A DNA stretch of 64,000 nucleotides. Origin: VRUE01 sp963840565. GTDB lineage: Bacteria; Actinomycetota; Thermoleophilia; Solirubrobacterales; 70-9. The notes under the pieces are model-generated. The model was not told the origin of the DNA and did not search any database. It saw only the letters and a list, made by a program, of their open reading frames with translations. A program made the position numbers and the translations under genes. The DNA lies in contig CAWIZH010000002.1 of assembly GCA_963840565.1 (NCBI GenBank), forward strand, positions 434,001 through 498,000, in the 5' to 3' direction. How positions within the stretch are numbered: the stretch's first letter is position 1; every line of letters starts with the position of its first letter. Positions 33,531-40,325 of this stretch are shown here, in pieces.

Positions 33531-34226
33531 ATGCGCCGCCTGACCGCCTGGTCGGTTCGCTTTTTTCTGCTCGCGTTGCTCGCTTGCTGCTCAGTCTGTT
33601 GGGCGGCGGCGGGTTTCGCGCTGGCTGACGAACCCTCCGAATACGTGCCGCCGGCCGACCGCGCCCTTCAGCCGGAGCTTCCTGAAATGGCCTCGTGCCC
33701 AACTGCTGCAGTGCCGGTGCTGGCCGAAGAAGAATTTGGCGAAGTCCCAGCCGAGCTCCGTGAACTCGGGCACCTCCGTCTCGAGGCTCAGGAATCTTGC
33801 CGTGCGCAGCTTGATCGCCTTGACCAGGTCGTCACTCGGTTGTGGTGGGTCACTGCTCAGACGCTCGCGCTCGACCGTGAAGACCCCGGCCTCTCTGAAG
33901 TCAACGAATGGCTTTCGATGCTTGCGGAAGGTGGCGAAAAACAGCACGACGCTCTGGTTCAGATCGAACACTCAGTTGAACACGGGGGTGACGGTCTTCC
34001 GGTCGTCTTGGAAAAGCAACACCTCACGGAAGAAGAAGCGCTACCGGTTAGTGGTTTGTCCGGCGGTGGGGGAGGGGGGTCCTCCAACAAACTGACGAAA
34101 GAACTCATTGCCACGGTTGAAGCTTCGGGCGAAGGCAATCAGGGCGCCCTTTGGATGATTGTCGGCGTCATGGTCGCGGCGGTGGTCGCGTACGGTCTTT
34201 ATCGCGTCGCGGAAAGGAACACCTGA
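33531..34226 (+). CDS. phage secreted membrane protein, possible minor coat
   Basis: This 231-residue protein has a signal peptide (FFLLALLACCSVCWAAAGFALA), an extracytoplasmic helical region rich in Glu and Leu (residues 60-170), a Gly-rich linker (SGLSGGGGGGSSNK) and one C-terminal TM helix (ALWMIVGVMVAAVVAYGLYRVAE). Signal peptide plus Gly linker plus C-terminal anchor is the general plan of filamentous-phage minor coat proteins. Its stop overlaps the next ATG (TGATG). There are no homologues I can name. Confidence 0.6.
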   Translation: MRRLTAWSVRFFLLALLACCSVCWAAAGFALADEPSEYVPPADRALQPELPEMASCPTAAVPVLAEEEFGEVPAELRELGHLRLEAQESCRAQLDRLDQVVTRLWWVTAQTLALDREDPGLSEVNEWLSMLAEGGEKQHDALVQIEHSVEHGGDGLPVVLEKQHLTEEEALPVSGLSGGGGGGSSNKLTKELIATVEASGEGNQGALWMIVGVMVAAVVAYGLYRVAERNT

Positions 34227-34281
34227 TGTTTGGTTTGGTGCTGCGTCGTCGTACGTTGAACGCTCGCGCTAGTGGTACTAC

Positions 34282-34923
34282 GTGCTGGGCCTTGCAGTCG
34301 AAGTGGCATGGCCGGACTTACCGCTGGTGGCGCACATGAGTGGCCCAATGCTGGGCTTCCTGGTCGCGACTCTCGTCTCTCTGGTGGTCGTCGGCTTTTT
34401 CGAGGGCGCCCGCATCATGTGGTCGGCTTGCCAGTGGTTGTCGAAGGGATCCGCCCTAGCGGATCCTGCCTCCGTCTCTACCAGCAGCCTCCCCGGCGAG
34501 GGGGACCATGATGGGCCAGTTGCTGAGCAGCCGCTCCGCTACCGCACCTCCCACGGACGCCTCCTCTCATCACTCCTACCTGCCTGTTGTACAGCTGCCC
34601 TTGTGGCAGCTGCCGTCCTGCTCGGCGGCCTGGTCGCGCCTTCCGTCTCGTTGGCTGGGCCTTTTACTGTCGAATGTGAACAGCTGCTCGAAGAAGAAGA
34701 CGAAATTGAAGGCGGAAAAGAAAACCTTGAATGGACTCTTTACCTCGAACAGTGCGAAGAAGAAGCCAAAGCCTTTTCTGAACATCCTACGAATTTCGAC
34801 TCGGCTCCCGATATGGATGCCTTCCGCGCTGGTACGGAAATTGTCATCTTCGCCGTAGTGTTCACCATCGCGAGTTTCGTGGTGTTGAACTGGATCATAA
34901 AAACGATGCGGAGCAGCCAATGA
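34282..34923 (+). CDS. phage membrane protein of unknown function
   Basis: This 213-residue protein starts at GTG 34282 (ATG 34333, MSGPMLGFLVATL, is an alternative). There are three hydrophobic segments: LGFLVATLVSLVVVGFFEGA, a signal-like CCTAALVAAAVLLGGLVAPSVSLAGP, and VIFAVVFTIASFVVLNWIIK near the C-terminus. Between the last two lies an acidic stretch (CEQLLEEEDEIEGGKENLEWTLYLEQCEEEAKAF) with two Cys. Two signal-like regions may mean two fused small coat-type proteins. It lies directly upstream of the major coat gene. Confidence 0.5.
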   Translation: MLGLAVEVAWPDLPLVAHMSGPMLGFLVATLVSLVVVGFFEGARIMWSACQWLSKGSALADPASVSTSSLPGEGDHDGPVAEQPLRYRTSHGRLLSSLLPACCTAALVAAAVLLGGLVAPSVSLAGPFTVECEQLLEEEDEIEGGKENLEWTLYLEQCEEEAKAFSEHPTNFDSAPDMDAFRAGTEIVIFAVVFTIASFVVLNWIIKTMRSSQ

Positions 34924-34959
34924 CGGCGAAGGCTCCGACGCATAGGAAGGAGGGAACAT

Positions 34960-35193
34960 ATGCGCAATCTCAAGTCAAAGCTCGGCGTTTTCGTGCTTTG
35001 CGTGGCCTTTTTCGCCATGGCAATTGCACAGACTGCCTCGGCGGCGATCACGATCGACGCCAAAGATTTCACGGAACCCGTGGAAGCTGGCATCAGTACG
35101 GCGGCGCCCATCCTGATCGCGTTCATCGCCGCTGTCTTCACGGTGACGTTCGTCATCAAGTGGATTCAGCGTCGGGCAAGCTCCGCCAAGTAG
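34960..35193 (+). CDS. filamentous phage major coat protein (pVIII-like)
   Basis: This 77-residue precursor is textbook pVIII in form. It has a basic start (MRNLKSKLGV), a signal core FVLCVAFFAMAIAQTASA with likely cleavage after ASA, and then a mature chain of about 50 residues. The mature chain has an acidic amphipathic half (ITIDAKDFTEPVEAGIS), a TM helix (APILIAFIAAVFTVTFVIKWI) and a basic tail (QRRASSAK) to contact DNA. A strong ribosome site (AGGAAGGAGGG) fits high expression. Its 3' end overlaps the start of the adsorption gene. Confidence 0.88.
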   Translation: MRNLKSKLGVFVLCVAFFAMAIAQTASAAITIDAKDFTEPVEAGISTAAPILIAFIAAVFTVTFVIKWIQRRASSAK

Positions 35194-36860
35194 TCCTGGT
35201 GGTCCTGGGCGTCCTAGCCGTTGTACTAGTCATCGGCGTGGTGTCGCCCAGGACCGCTGAGGGTTACGTAGGCGAAGCGTACGTTGAGACCGTGCCTGGT
35301 GGTGGTGTCGGTGACGAACTTACCGGTCCCGCTAAGACGATTCTGGAGCGGCCAACCTTCCTACCCGAGGAGTTGTCCGGTGCAGCTGCGTCGGGTGGGG
35401 TGTCTGAGGAGTCGGCAGCTGCCGCTTTGTTCGAGGGTTCGGGTGTGTTGCCAATGCTTGGTAGCGCTCTTTCTTTCGGGGTTGGTGCAGGCATCGGCAC
35501 TCTCATCTGTAACGAAATCCTCGAATTGGAAGGTTGTTGGTCCTTCAGTTCGCATGAAGCCGATCCGTTGGCCGGCCTTTCGGGCACTTGGACCTTCAAG
35601 CAACTTGCAGCGCCAATCACATTTGGTGAAAACAAAACTCCTACGGTGCCGGGCTATGCGTGGTACTGGAGTTGTTGTGGAGGTCAGCCGATCGGCACCT
35701 GGACTGCCACTGTTCCGGATTGTGGAACTTCCACGGCAATTCTTCCTGGCGCGTCTATGTCGGCCATGATCGGGGCTACTAAACCAGCTACTACGGTATG
35801 TGAAGGCAAAACGTACGCGCTCGGCGCTGCCACCCGGTACGGGATGGCTAATCGGGATCTCCGGGGTCTGACAAAAACCGAAGCTCTCGGCTCGGGTTTC
35901 ACCAAATACTCTGGTTCTGGCTATTGCCCGACAGAATCCCCTACTACTTGTGGCAGTAAACCCAGTACGAATTGGGCCGAACGTACGGCTCGTCAACTTC
36001 ACAGTGGGGCTTCGGGTATTTCGGAAGCGATTCGCAACAAGGTAGGCGAATCCATTGCTGCGGAAATCCCCGGTTCTGGTGTTAAATCGCCGTACAAGAC
36101 GTATGTAAACGTCCCTGAATGTTCAGGCGAAGCTTGGATCGGGTGTAAGGCGAAGCTTGAAGAAAAAGGTCTGGTGCCAGAACGTAAAGAATTGGATTGG
36201 ACCGAAGTTGAGACGACCACCCCGAGTGAAGTCATTGAAATGCACCCCGTACCGAAAACCGAAGTGGTTACAAAAACGAAAGTCCTTGTGATCACTAACC
36301 CCGACACTTCTGGGATGCCGCTCGTTATACCTAAACCTGGTGATCATGAAACGTATACCGAATACATCACGAAATTGGCTCCGGGTCTTAACCCCGAACG
36401 TGTGACCGTTGCTGAATCGTTGGAGGACCCTGCCCACGGTCCCAATGGTGTCTTGGAAGTCTCGCCCGAAACGGGTACTAAGCTGAATCCCGCCGTTAAA
36501 CACACGGTAGAGGTGACCACTAACCCTTCGACTACTCCGTATGTTCCCGGGGGTTGGCTGCCTCCGTCCATCCCTGCTGTTGACATGTCGCCGCTTAGTG
36601 GCATTCCCAGTCCATGTACGGTCTTTCCTTTCGGATTGTTCTGCTGGGTCGGTGAAGCCCTTGCTCAGTTCAACACGTCTGGTGTGTGTCCTCACTTTTC
36701 CACACCAGTTGCTGAAACTGGTTCGGACTTCTCCGTAACGATGTGCGGTGAAACTGCGGAAACGATCATGAGTTACCTTCGACCCGCCATCCTTCTCGCT
36801 TTCATCGTTGGCTGTGGTTTCTTGTTTGCCCGGGGTACCAAGGCTATAGGTGATGACTGA
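35160..36860 (+). CDS. phage adsorption-type protein with two PASTA-like domains
   Basis: This protein of about 566 residues occupies the pIII position. Start GTG 35160 overlaps the coat gene; a start near 35205 is also possible. It begins with a signal-anchor (VVLVVLGVLAVVLVIGVVSP). A Cys-rich N-terminal half follows (residues 100-290: CNEILELEGCWSF, YWSCCGG, YCPTESPTTCGS). Then come two tandem modules that look like PASTA domains (about 314-380 and 381-460: CKAKLEEKGLVPE; VLEVSPETGTKLNPAVKHTVEVTT), and a C-terminal TM helix (YLRPAILLAFIVGCGFLFARG). PASTA domains bind peptidoglycan or lipid II, so host recognition is inferred. Confidence 0.7.
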   Translation: MDSASGKLRQVVLVVLGVLAVVLVIGVVSPRTAEGYVGEAYVETVPGGGVGDELTGPAKTILERPTFLPEELSGAAASGGVSEESAAAALFEGSGVLPMLGSALSFGVGAGIGTLICNEILELEGCWSFSSHEADPLAGLSGTWTFKQLAAPITFGENKTPTVPGYAWYWSCCGGQPIGTWTATVPDCGTSTAILPGASMSAMIGATKPATTVCEGKTYALGAATRYGMANRDLRGLTKTEALGSGFTKYSGSGYCPTESPTTCGSKPSTNWAERTARQLHSGASGISEAIRNKVGESIAAEIPGSGVKSPYKTYVNVPECSGEAWIGCKAKLEEKGLVPERKELDWTEVETTTPSEVIEMHPVPKTEVVTKTKVLVITNPDTSGMPLVIPKPGDHETYTEYITKLAPGLNPERVTVAESLEDPAHGPNGVLEVSPETGTKLNPAVKHTVEVTTNPSTTPYVPGGWLPPSIPAVDMSPLSGIPSPCTVFPFGLFCWVGEALAQFNTSGVCPHFSTPVAETGSDFSVTMCGETAETIMSYLRPAILLAFIVGCGFLFARGTKAIGDD

Positions 36861-37156
36861 TGCTTAACCTGTTGTCGGGAATTCTTCACGGCATTCTTGA
36901 TGTACCATTCTTGATTGTTAGCCTCCTAGTGGAATCGATTAACGGTTGGATCATGATTCTTTCCCTCGCGTTGTCAGCTGCGTTGGCTATCTTGCCCGGT
37001 TTTCCTGAAGTACCAACGCTTAATGGCGATGTTTTGTCGGGCGTCGCGTGGTTCTTGCCTATAGGTCCTATGTTGGCGATCTTCGCGTCGTTCGTTGCGG
37101 CCTGGATTGTGTGGATGAGCGTTTCCGTCATCCTCCGATGGGTCAGGGCGTTGTGA
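36860..37156 (+). CDS. phage pVI-like minor coat membrane protein
   Basis: This 98-residue protein is almost wholly hydrophobic, with three TM segments: LHGILDVPFLIVSLLVESI, WIMILSLALSAALAILPGF and PMLAIFASFVAAWIVWMSVSVILRW. Size, hydrophobicity and location between the adsorption protein and the Zot gene match gene VI of filamentous phages, which caps the virion end with the adsorption protein. ATG 36860 overlaps the previous stop by one base, and its stop overlaps the next GTG. Confidence 0.65.
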   Translation: MLNLLSGILHGILDVPFLIVSLLVESINGWIMILSLALSAALAILPGFPEVPTLNGDVLSGVAWFLPIGPMLAIFASFVAAWIVWMSVSVILRWVRAL

Positions 37157-37272
37157 AGCGCGAACGTGTTACTGACAGCATCGCCGCGATGTTCGGGCGT
37201 AGGCTCGTTGGTCTTACTGTCACGCTCTCCGTTTTCATGGTTGTTGGTCTTACGGCCAGGGTCGTACTGTGA
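37153..37272 (+). CDS. 39-residue phage membrane protein
   Basis: This tiny protein has a basic N-terminus (VKRERVTDSIAAMFGRR) and one TM helix (LVGLTVTLSVFMVVGLTARVVL). GTG 37153 overlaps the preceding stop (GTGA), and its own stop overlaps the Zot start (GTGA), so it lies in a translationally coupled chain. That coupling is the main argument that it is real. It may be a minor coat protein of the pVII/pIX type. Confidence 0.55.
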   Translation: MKRERVTDSIAAMFGRRLVGLTVTLSVFMVVGLTARVVL

Positions 37273-38291
37273 GGTGGCTCTTGGCAATCGTCGTGGCGGC
37301 CGTTGCGGGCTCGGTCGCATACGCCCTTGGTTTGGGTGCTGAGGTTGCTTACATTGTTCGCTCCGTCGTTCGACACCTGGTGAGCTACGGCGCGAGTGTC
37401 ACCTACCTGCCCGCTTTCGGGATGATCCGGCTTGTTACTGGTCCGCTTGGCACCGGTAAGAGCTACTACGGCGTGAGGAAGGCGGTCCAAGCCATCCTCA
37501 ATGGGAAGTTGGTCGCGACCAACTTCGACCTGGTTGATGACTGGGTCGAGCAGGCCGTCCGGCGTGGTCACCTTTTCAAGCACACTCGAAAGCTTGATGA
37601 CCGGGTTGACCGTTTCTCTCGCCGCTACATTCGCATTAATACCATGCAAGAACTGCGTGAACTTCGGGTGACACCCGAAGCACCGTGGGCGAAAGAGATT
37701 CGCCCTGGTGTGTGGGTTCTTAAGGAGGGGTCGTTGGTCGTCATCCTTGACGAGTCACATCGTTGGATGAACGCTCGCAGCTGGTCGCGCGAGGGCCGCG
37801 AAGAACTTCTGGAGTTTTTCGCCTTGGCCCGAAAGCTCGGTATGGAGATTTATCTGATCGCTCAGCGGGCGGAGAACCTAGACGTACAGGTGCGCGAATT
37901 GTTCGAGGATCACATTCACCTCAACAACCTGCGTCGGTCAGCTCGGATGCTCGGCATTCCCGTCATCCCCTTCAACTTCTTCATCGCGGGCTGGCGCAAC
38001 CATGCGTACCCCGACGAGGTGATTAAGACGGAGCGCTTCCGGCTGGGGTGGGAGTGCCGACTGTACGACACGATGGATACCGTCAGCTTCACGGAGGGAC
38101 AGAAGGCGGAGGATTCGGCCCTCTGGCTTCCGAGGCCGCAGGAGGAGAGCATTGACGCCGACCACCAGGCGGAGGACACGGCGCAAGCCGTGGCCGCAGC
38201 CGGGGCGCCGTCAGGCGCCCTCAGCGGGCCGGAGACGGGAGCCGACCCCGGCGAGCGCGTTCCCCCATCTGATCCCTCGCTCGGCAGCTGA
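37269..38291 (+). CDS. zot: Zot/pI-family phage assembly ATPase
   Basis: This 340-residue Zonula-occludens-toxin-type protein drives extrusion of filamentous phage through the membrane. The P-loop GPLGTGKSYYGVRKAV (about residue 58) and Walker B SLVVILDESHRWMNARSW (about 157) are clear, as is ALARKLGMEIYLIAQRAENLDVQVRELFEDHIHLNN. Unlike classical pI, a hydrophobic N-terminal segment (WLLAIVVAAVAGSVAYALGLGAEVAYIV) precedes the ATPase. The tail is Ala/Pro/Glu-rich without an obvious second TM. GTG 37269 overlaps the 39-residue gene. Confidence 0.9.
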   Translation: MRWLLAIVVAAVAGSVAYALGLGAEVAYIVRSVVRHLVSYGASVTYLPAFGMIRLVTGPLGTGKSYYGVRKAVQAILNGKLVATNFDLVDDWVEQAVRRGHLFKHTRKLDDRVDRFSRRYIRINTMQELRELRVTPEAPWAKEIRPGVWVLKEGSLVVILDESHRWMNARSWSREGREELLEFFALARKLGMEIYLIAQRAENLDVQVRELFEDHIHLNNLRRSARMLGIPVIPFNFFIAGWRNHAYPDEVIKTERFRLGWECRLYDTMDTVSFTEGQKAEDSALWLPRPQEESIDADHQAEDTAQAVAAAGAPSGALSGPETGADPGERVPPSDPSLGS

Positions 38292-38321
38292 ATGCGGCGC
38301 AGGCGTTCTAACAGCCTATCT

Positions 38322-38339
38322 AGTCTCATTACTGAGACT
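38322..38339 (+). terminator. small hairpin between zot and rep
   Basis: AGTCTC-ATTACT-GAGACT is a perfect 6-bp dyad in the 69-nt gap between Zot and Rep, the only true gap in the phage operon after the coat gene. It may separate the structural and replication transcripts or act as an operator for rep. Confidence 0.4.
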
Positions 38340-38360
38340 CCAGGGAAGGGCGCCTGAGCC

Positions 38361-39356
38361 GTGGTCAAGGCCGCTGGGGTCGATACCTGGTCGGTCTGCT
38401 GGTACTTGGAGCCGGACACGCCGGCCAGCAGGGCCATGGAACAGTTGGCCACGGTTCCAGCTGCCCGGTCTAAGTTGATCGAGAAACCTATTGCCGACCA
38501 CCGCGTCGGCTGGTTCCCAGGCCCTCGACTGCTCTATGCCGAGGGGCATCCCGGTGGTGATGGTGTGCTGTGTGCAGGGGACCAGCTGCCCGCTGCCCTC
38601 GAACGTGTGACTGAGGGCCTACGCGATCACGGCATCCTGCCACCTGACTTTCCACTCTTGCCCCGGTACGACGCACAGAACAAACGGCGTAAGCATGGTG
38701 GCGCTGGCTTTGCCGGTCTTCGCCGTCTTGACTCCACGGTCGATATGCATTTCGACCGTGGAGTAGAGGGCCTTGCGGCCTTGGCTGGCGTTGCTGCATT
38801 GGCGGTTCCGAGGGTGAAGACTCAGGTGATGCGGGAGGTGGGTGGTCATCGCGTCGAGACCGTCTATCTCCGGGGCACTTCCGGCAAGCGCGTTCTCGGC
38901 CGGTGGTATGACAAGGGGATCGAGAGTCGGACCGCAGAGCGTGGCGTGTGGGTCCGTCCAGAGGATCAGCGCCGATACGACAGTGGCACCCGGCTCGATG
39001 TTGAGTTGATCGCCTCCGGTAGTTTTGTACGTGATCAGTTCGTCAGGCGTTTTGAGCCTCTTTGGCGAGCGTCGAAAGGAGTCAAGGTGGCAGGAGCAGT
39101 GGAGTTGGCAGAGCGGATTTCAGAGTTGGTCGACGAGGGTGTTCTGACTCCTCGGCAGGCGAAGTCGGTGGCTGGGTGGCTTCTGCTTGAGCAGGCTGGA
39201 GCTAATCGCCAGTCTCGGGCTACCTACTACCGCGACCGTCGCAAGTGCGCGGACCTCGGCCTGGTGGTGGCTGACGGCACGATCGAGCCGGTTGAGGTTG
39301 ACTTGGAAGCCATGATCGAACGTGCCTTGGAGTCGTCCTGCTGGGGGCAGGGGTGA
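38361..39356 (+). CDS. phage replication initiator (Rep, pII/RstA-like)
   Basis: This 331-residue protein has start GTG 38361. It begins VDTWSVCWYLEP and contains GLRRLDSTVDMHFDRG, VETVYLRGTSGKRVLGRWYDKGIES and RYDSGTRLDVELIASGSFVRDQFVRRFEPLW. The YDKG-type Tyr and the overall order match rolling-circle initiators of the phage/plasmid Rep II/X or Rep_trans class, which nick the origin. The C-terminus (VELAERISELVDEGVLTPRQAKSVAGWLL; NRQSRATYYRDRRKCADLGLV) looks like an HTH. A 13-bp-arm palindrome lies inside the gene and could be the nick site. It overlaps the next gene (GTGA). Confidence 0.78.
   Translation: MVKAAGVDTWSVCWYLEPDTPASRAMEQLATVPAARSKLIEKPIADHRVGWFPGPRLLYAEGHPGGDGVLCAGDQLPAALERVTEGLRDHGILPPDFPLLPRYDAQNKRRKHGGAGFAGLRRLDSTVDMHFDRGVEGLAALAGVAALAVPRVKTQVMREVGGHRVETVYLRGTSGKRVLGRWYDKGIESRTAERGVWVRPEDQRRYDSGTRLDVELIASGSFVRDQFVRRFEPLWRASKGVKVAGAVELAERISELVDEGVLTPRQAKSVAGWLLLEQAGANRQSRATYYRDRRKCADLGLVVADGTIEPVEVDLEAMIERALESSCWGQG
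38731..38764. repeat. palindrome inside rep, candidate replication origin
   Basis: Perfect 13-bp arms (38731-38743 ACTCCACGGTCGA; 38752-38764) flank an 8-nt AT-rich loop TATGCATT. The right-arm motif TCGACCGTGG recurs in the loop of the hairpin at 39904-39968. Rolling-circle origins are often hairpins with an exposed nick site in or near the rep gene. Confidence 0.5.
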
Positions 39357-39613
39357 CAACTGATCTGTCGTTCCCCGCGGGGCCTGTTCCTGACCGCGTT
39401 TCGATCTGGCCGATTGAGGACGGCACCTATGGTCTCGATGCGACTTATCAGGGTGCCACGGGGCATGAGAGGGCCGAAGGTCATCGTGGGGCGTTGGAGC
39501 GCGCTGGCGTTGATTTCTCGTTCCGGCAGGAGTTGGGTGGCGGGTGGACCCTTCGCTTTGGTCCTCTGTGCCCGGGGCAGGTCTCAGCGGCATTGTCAGC
39601 CTTCGTGCGTTGA
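39353..39613 (+). CDS. phage small protein of unknown function
   Basis: This 86-residue soluble protein starts MTTDLSFPAGPVPDRVSIWPIEDGTYGLDATYQGATGHERAEGHRG. A beta-strand-rich pattern ends in a helix (PGQVSAALSAFVR). It overlaps rep by GTGA at the start and the next gene by TTGA at the end. I recognise no family. In inovirus genomes this position after rep usually holds replication-accessory or regulatory proteins. Confidence 0.55.
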   Translation: MTTDLSFPAGPVPDRVSIWPIEDGTYGLDATYQGATGHERAEGHRGALERAGVDFSFRQELGGGWTLRFGPLCPGQVSAALSAFVR

Positions 39614-39930
39614 GCCTCGAGGTCGTCGCGGTTCGGTGGTCCTGTTGGGCCTGCGATCGCACGGTCATCACTGCGCCTGAGCAGCTTCCTCAGGACTGGT
39701 TTGAGCTGCCGCCGCCTCCGTGGCGTGCCCACCATCCTTCTCGTTATTGCTGCCCGGATCATGCTGCTGATGGCCGGCGTCTTCATCGGGCTCAGTGGGC
39801 CGAGATTCACGATCGTGGACACCTGCAGGTGTCTGCCGAGGAGTACGAGCTCGCGAAGGCGGCGATGCGTGAGGCGACGCTTCTGCTCGATCGCCTAAAG
39901 CTCAGCGCCGAGAGAGCCAGTGACCGGTAA
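39610..39930 (+). CDS. phage small zinc-finger-like protein
   Basis: This 106-residue protein starts at TTG 39610, overlapping the previous stop (TTGA). It has paired cysteines WSCWACDRTVITAPEQLPQDW, then PSRYCCPDHA, spaced like a treble-clef or C2-C2/H zinc site (about residues 12-60). A helical C-terminal half follows (SAEEYELAKAAMREATLLLDRLKLSAERASDR). A DNA-binding regulatory role is plausible but unproved. Its stop codon lies beside the left arm of the 22-bp hairpin. Confidence 0.55.
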   Translation: MSLEVVAVRWSCWACDRTVITAPEQLPQDWFELPPPPWRAHHPSRYCCPDHAADGRRLHRAQWAEIHDRGHLQVSAEEYELAKAAMREATLLLDRLKLSAERASDR

Positions 39931-39968
39931 TTGTGAAATCGACCGTGGTCACTGGCTCTCTCGGCGCT
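39904..39968. repeat. 22-bp-arm hairpin at the prophage right end, candidate packaging signal
   Basis: Exact 22-bp arms (39904-39925 starting AGCGCCGAGAGAGCC; 39947-39968) surround a 21-nt loop. The loop contains GTGAAATCGACC, which also occurs at 33064-33075 near the other prophage end. It lies in the non-coding segment before attR, where filamentous phages carry the packaging hairpin and origin. It could also terminate the phage operon. Confidence 0.6.
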
Positions 39969-40061
39969 TAAAGATCTTGCCGATCGGTTCGGCTGGCCAA
40001 TCTTCCTCAAACCCTAATTTTCGGTATCTCCAGGCATAAAAACTAGGACTCGCTCGTTAAG

Positions 40062-40092
40062 ACAACGCACGATAATGGAGGTTATGTCTACT
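40062..40092 (+). other. attR and probable chromosomal dif site
   Basis: The right copy of the 22-bp repeat (40062-40083) runs into a complete XerCD site: XerC arm ACGCACGATAA (40065-40075), centre TGGAGG (40076-40081), XerD arm TTATGTCTACT (40082-40092). GATAAT...TTATGTC with this spacing matches the actinobacterial dif pattern as I recall it. Joining the left flank to the right flank restores one intact site. Confidence 0.8.
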
Positions 40093-40181
40093 TATCGGAC
40101 GATCCGGCCCGTATGGCCTGTTGCGGTGGCGTGCGTCCCCCTAATATCGCTCCTGTGCAGGAGCCTTCGCCGCGGCCAAAT

Positions 40182-40325
40182 ATGAGTGTCTCCGAACTCC
40201 GCCGGGATTTCCAGTCAAGCGATCCGGCGAGTCGAATTCGCCAGGGATTGCAGTTGAGTCGCTTCGGCAGTCGACTGCGTAAGGCGATTGTGGAAGCCAA
40301 TCCGCCGCATCCCAAGCCCAAGTGA
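40182..40325 (+). CDS. small protein paired with nucleotidyltransferase, possible antitoxin
   Basis: This 47-residue basic helical protein (MSVSELRRDFQSSDPASRIRQGLQLSRFGSRLRKAIVEANPPHPKPK) has a stop overlapping the start of the nucleotidyltransferase gene (GTGA). A longer form from 40113 is possible. Size, charge and coupling to a nucleotidyltransferase suggest the partner in a toxin-antitoxin or abortive-infection pair. It lies about 90 nt from dif. The pairing is inferred. Confidence 0.5.
   Translation: MSVSELRRDFQSSDPASRIRQGLQLSRFGSRLRKAIVEANPPHPKPK

Larger units (their letters stand above)
33001..40083. mobile_element. inovirus-like filamentous prophage integrated at dif
   Basis: A block of 11 co-directional, mostly NTGA-overlapping genes of about 7.06 kb is bounded by an exact 22-bp direct repeat (33001-33022 and 40062-40083). 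It has visibly lower GC and more T-ending codons than both flanks. Content and order match filamentous phage modules: OB-like ssDNA-binding candidate, coat protein with signal peptide and one TM helix, large adsorption-type protein, pVI-like protein, Zot ATPase and Rep. There is no integrase, transposase or lysis gene. The right repeat lies inside a dif-like site, so integration by host XerC/XerD is inferred. The circular order would be Rep, small genes, attP, ssDNA-binding, structural, assembly. Confidence 0.9.

Noticed and set aside
34226..34339. 37-codon frame overlapping the end of a phage membrane-protein gene (TGATG)
   Set aside because: It has no hydrophobic helix or ribosome site and overlaps the next better-supported gene. 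It could be real but support is too weak.
38292..38357. 21-residue frame between zot and rep
   Set aside because: It is too short, contains the small dyad, and has no features beyond an ATG next to the zot stop.
33001..40083. Interpretation of the foreign block as a conjugative or plasmid element
   Set aside because: There is no relaxase/T4SS pair, partition gene or integrase. The coat protein, Zot and gene order fit a filamentous phage better.
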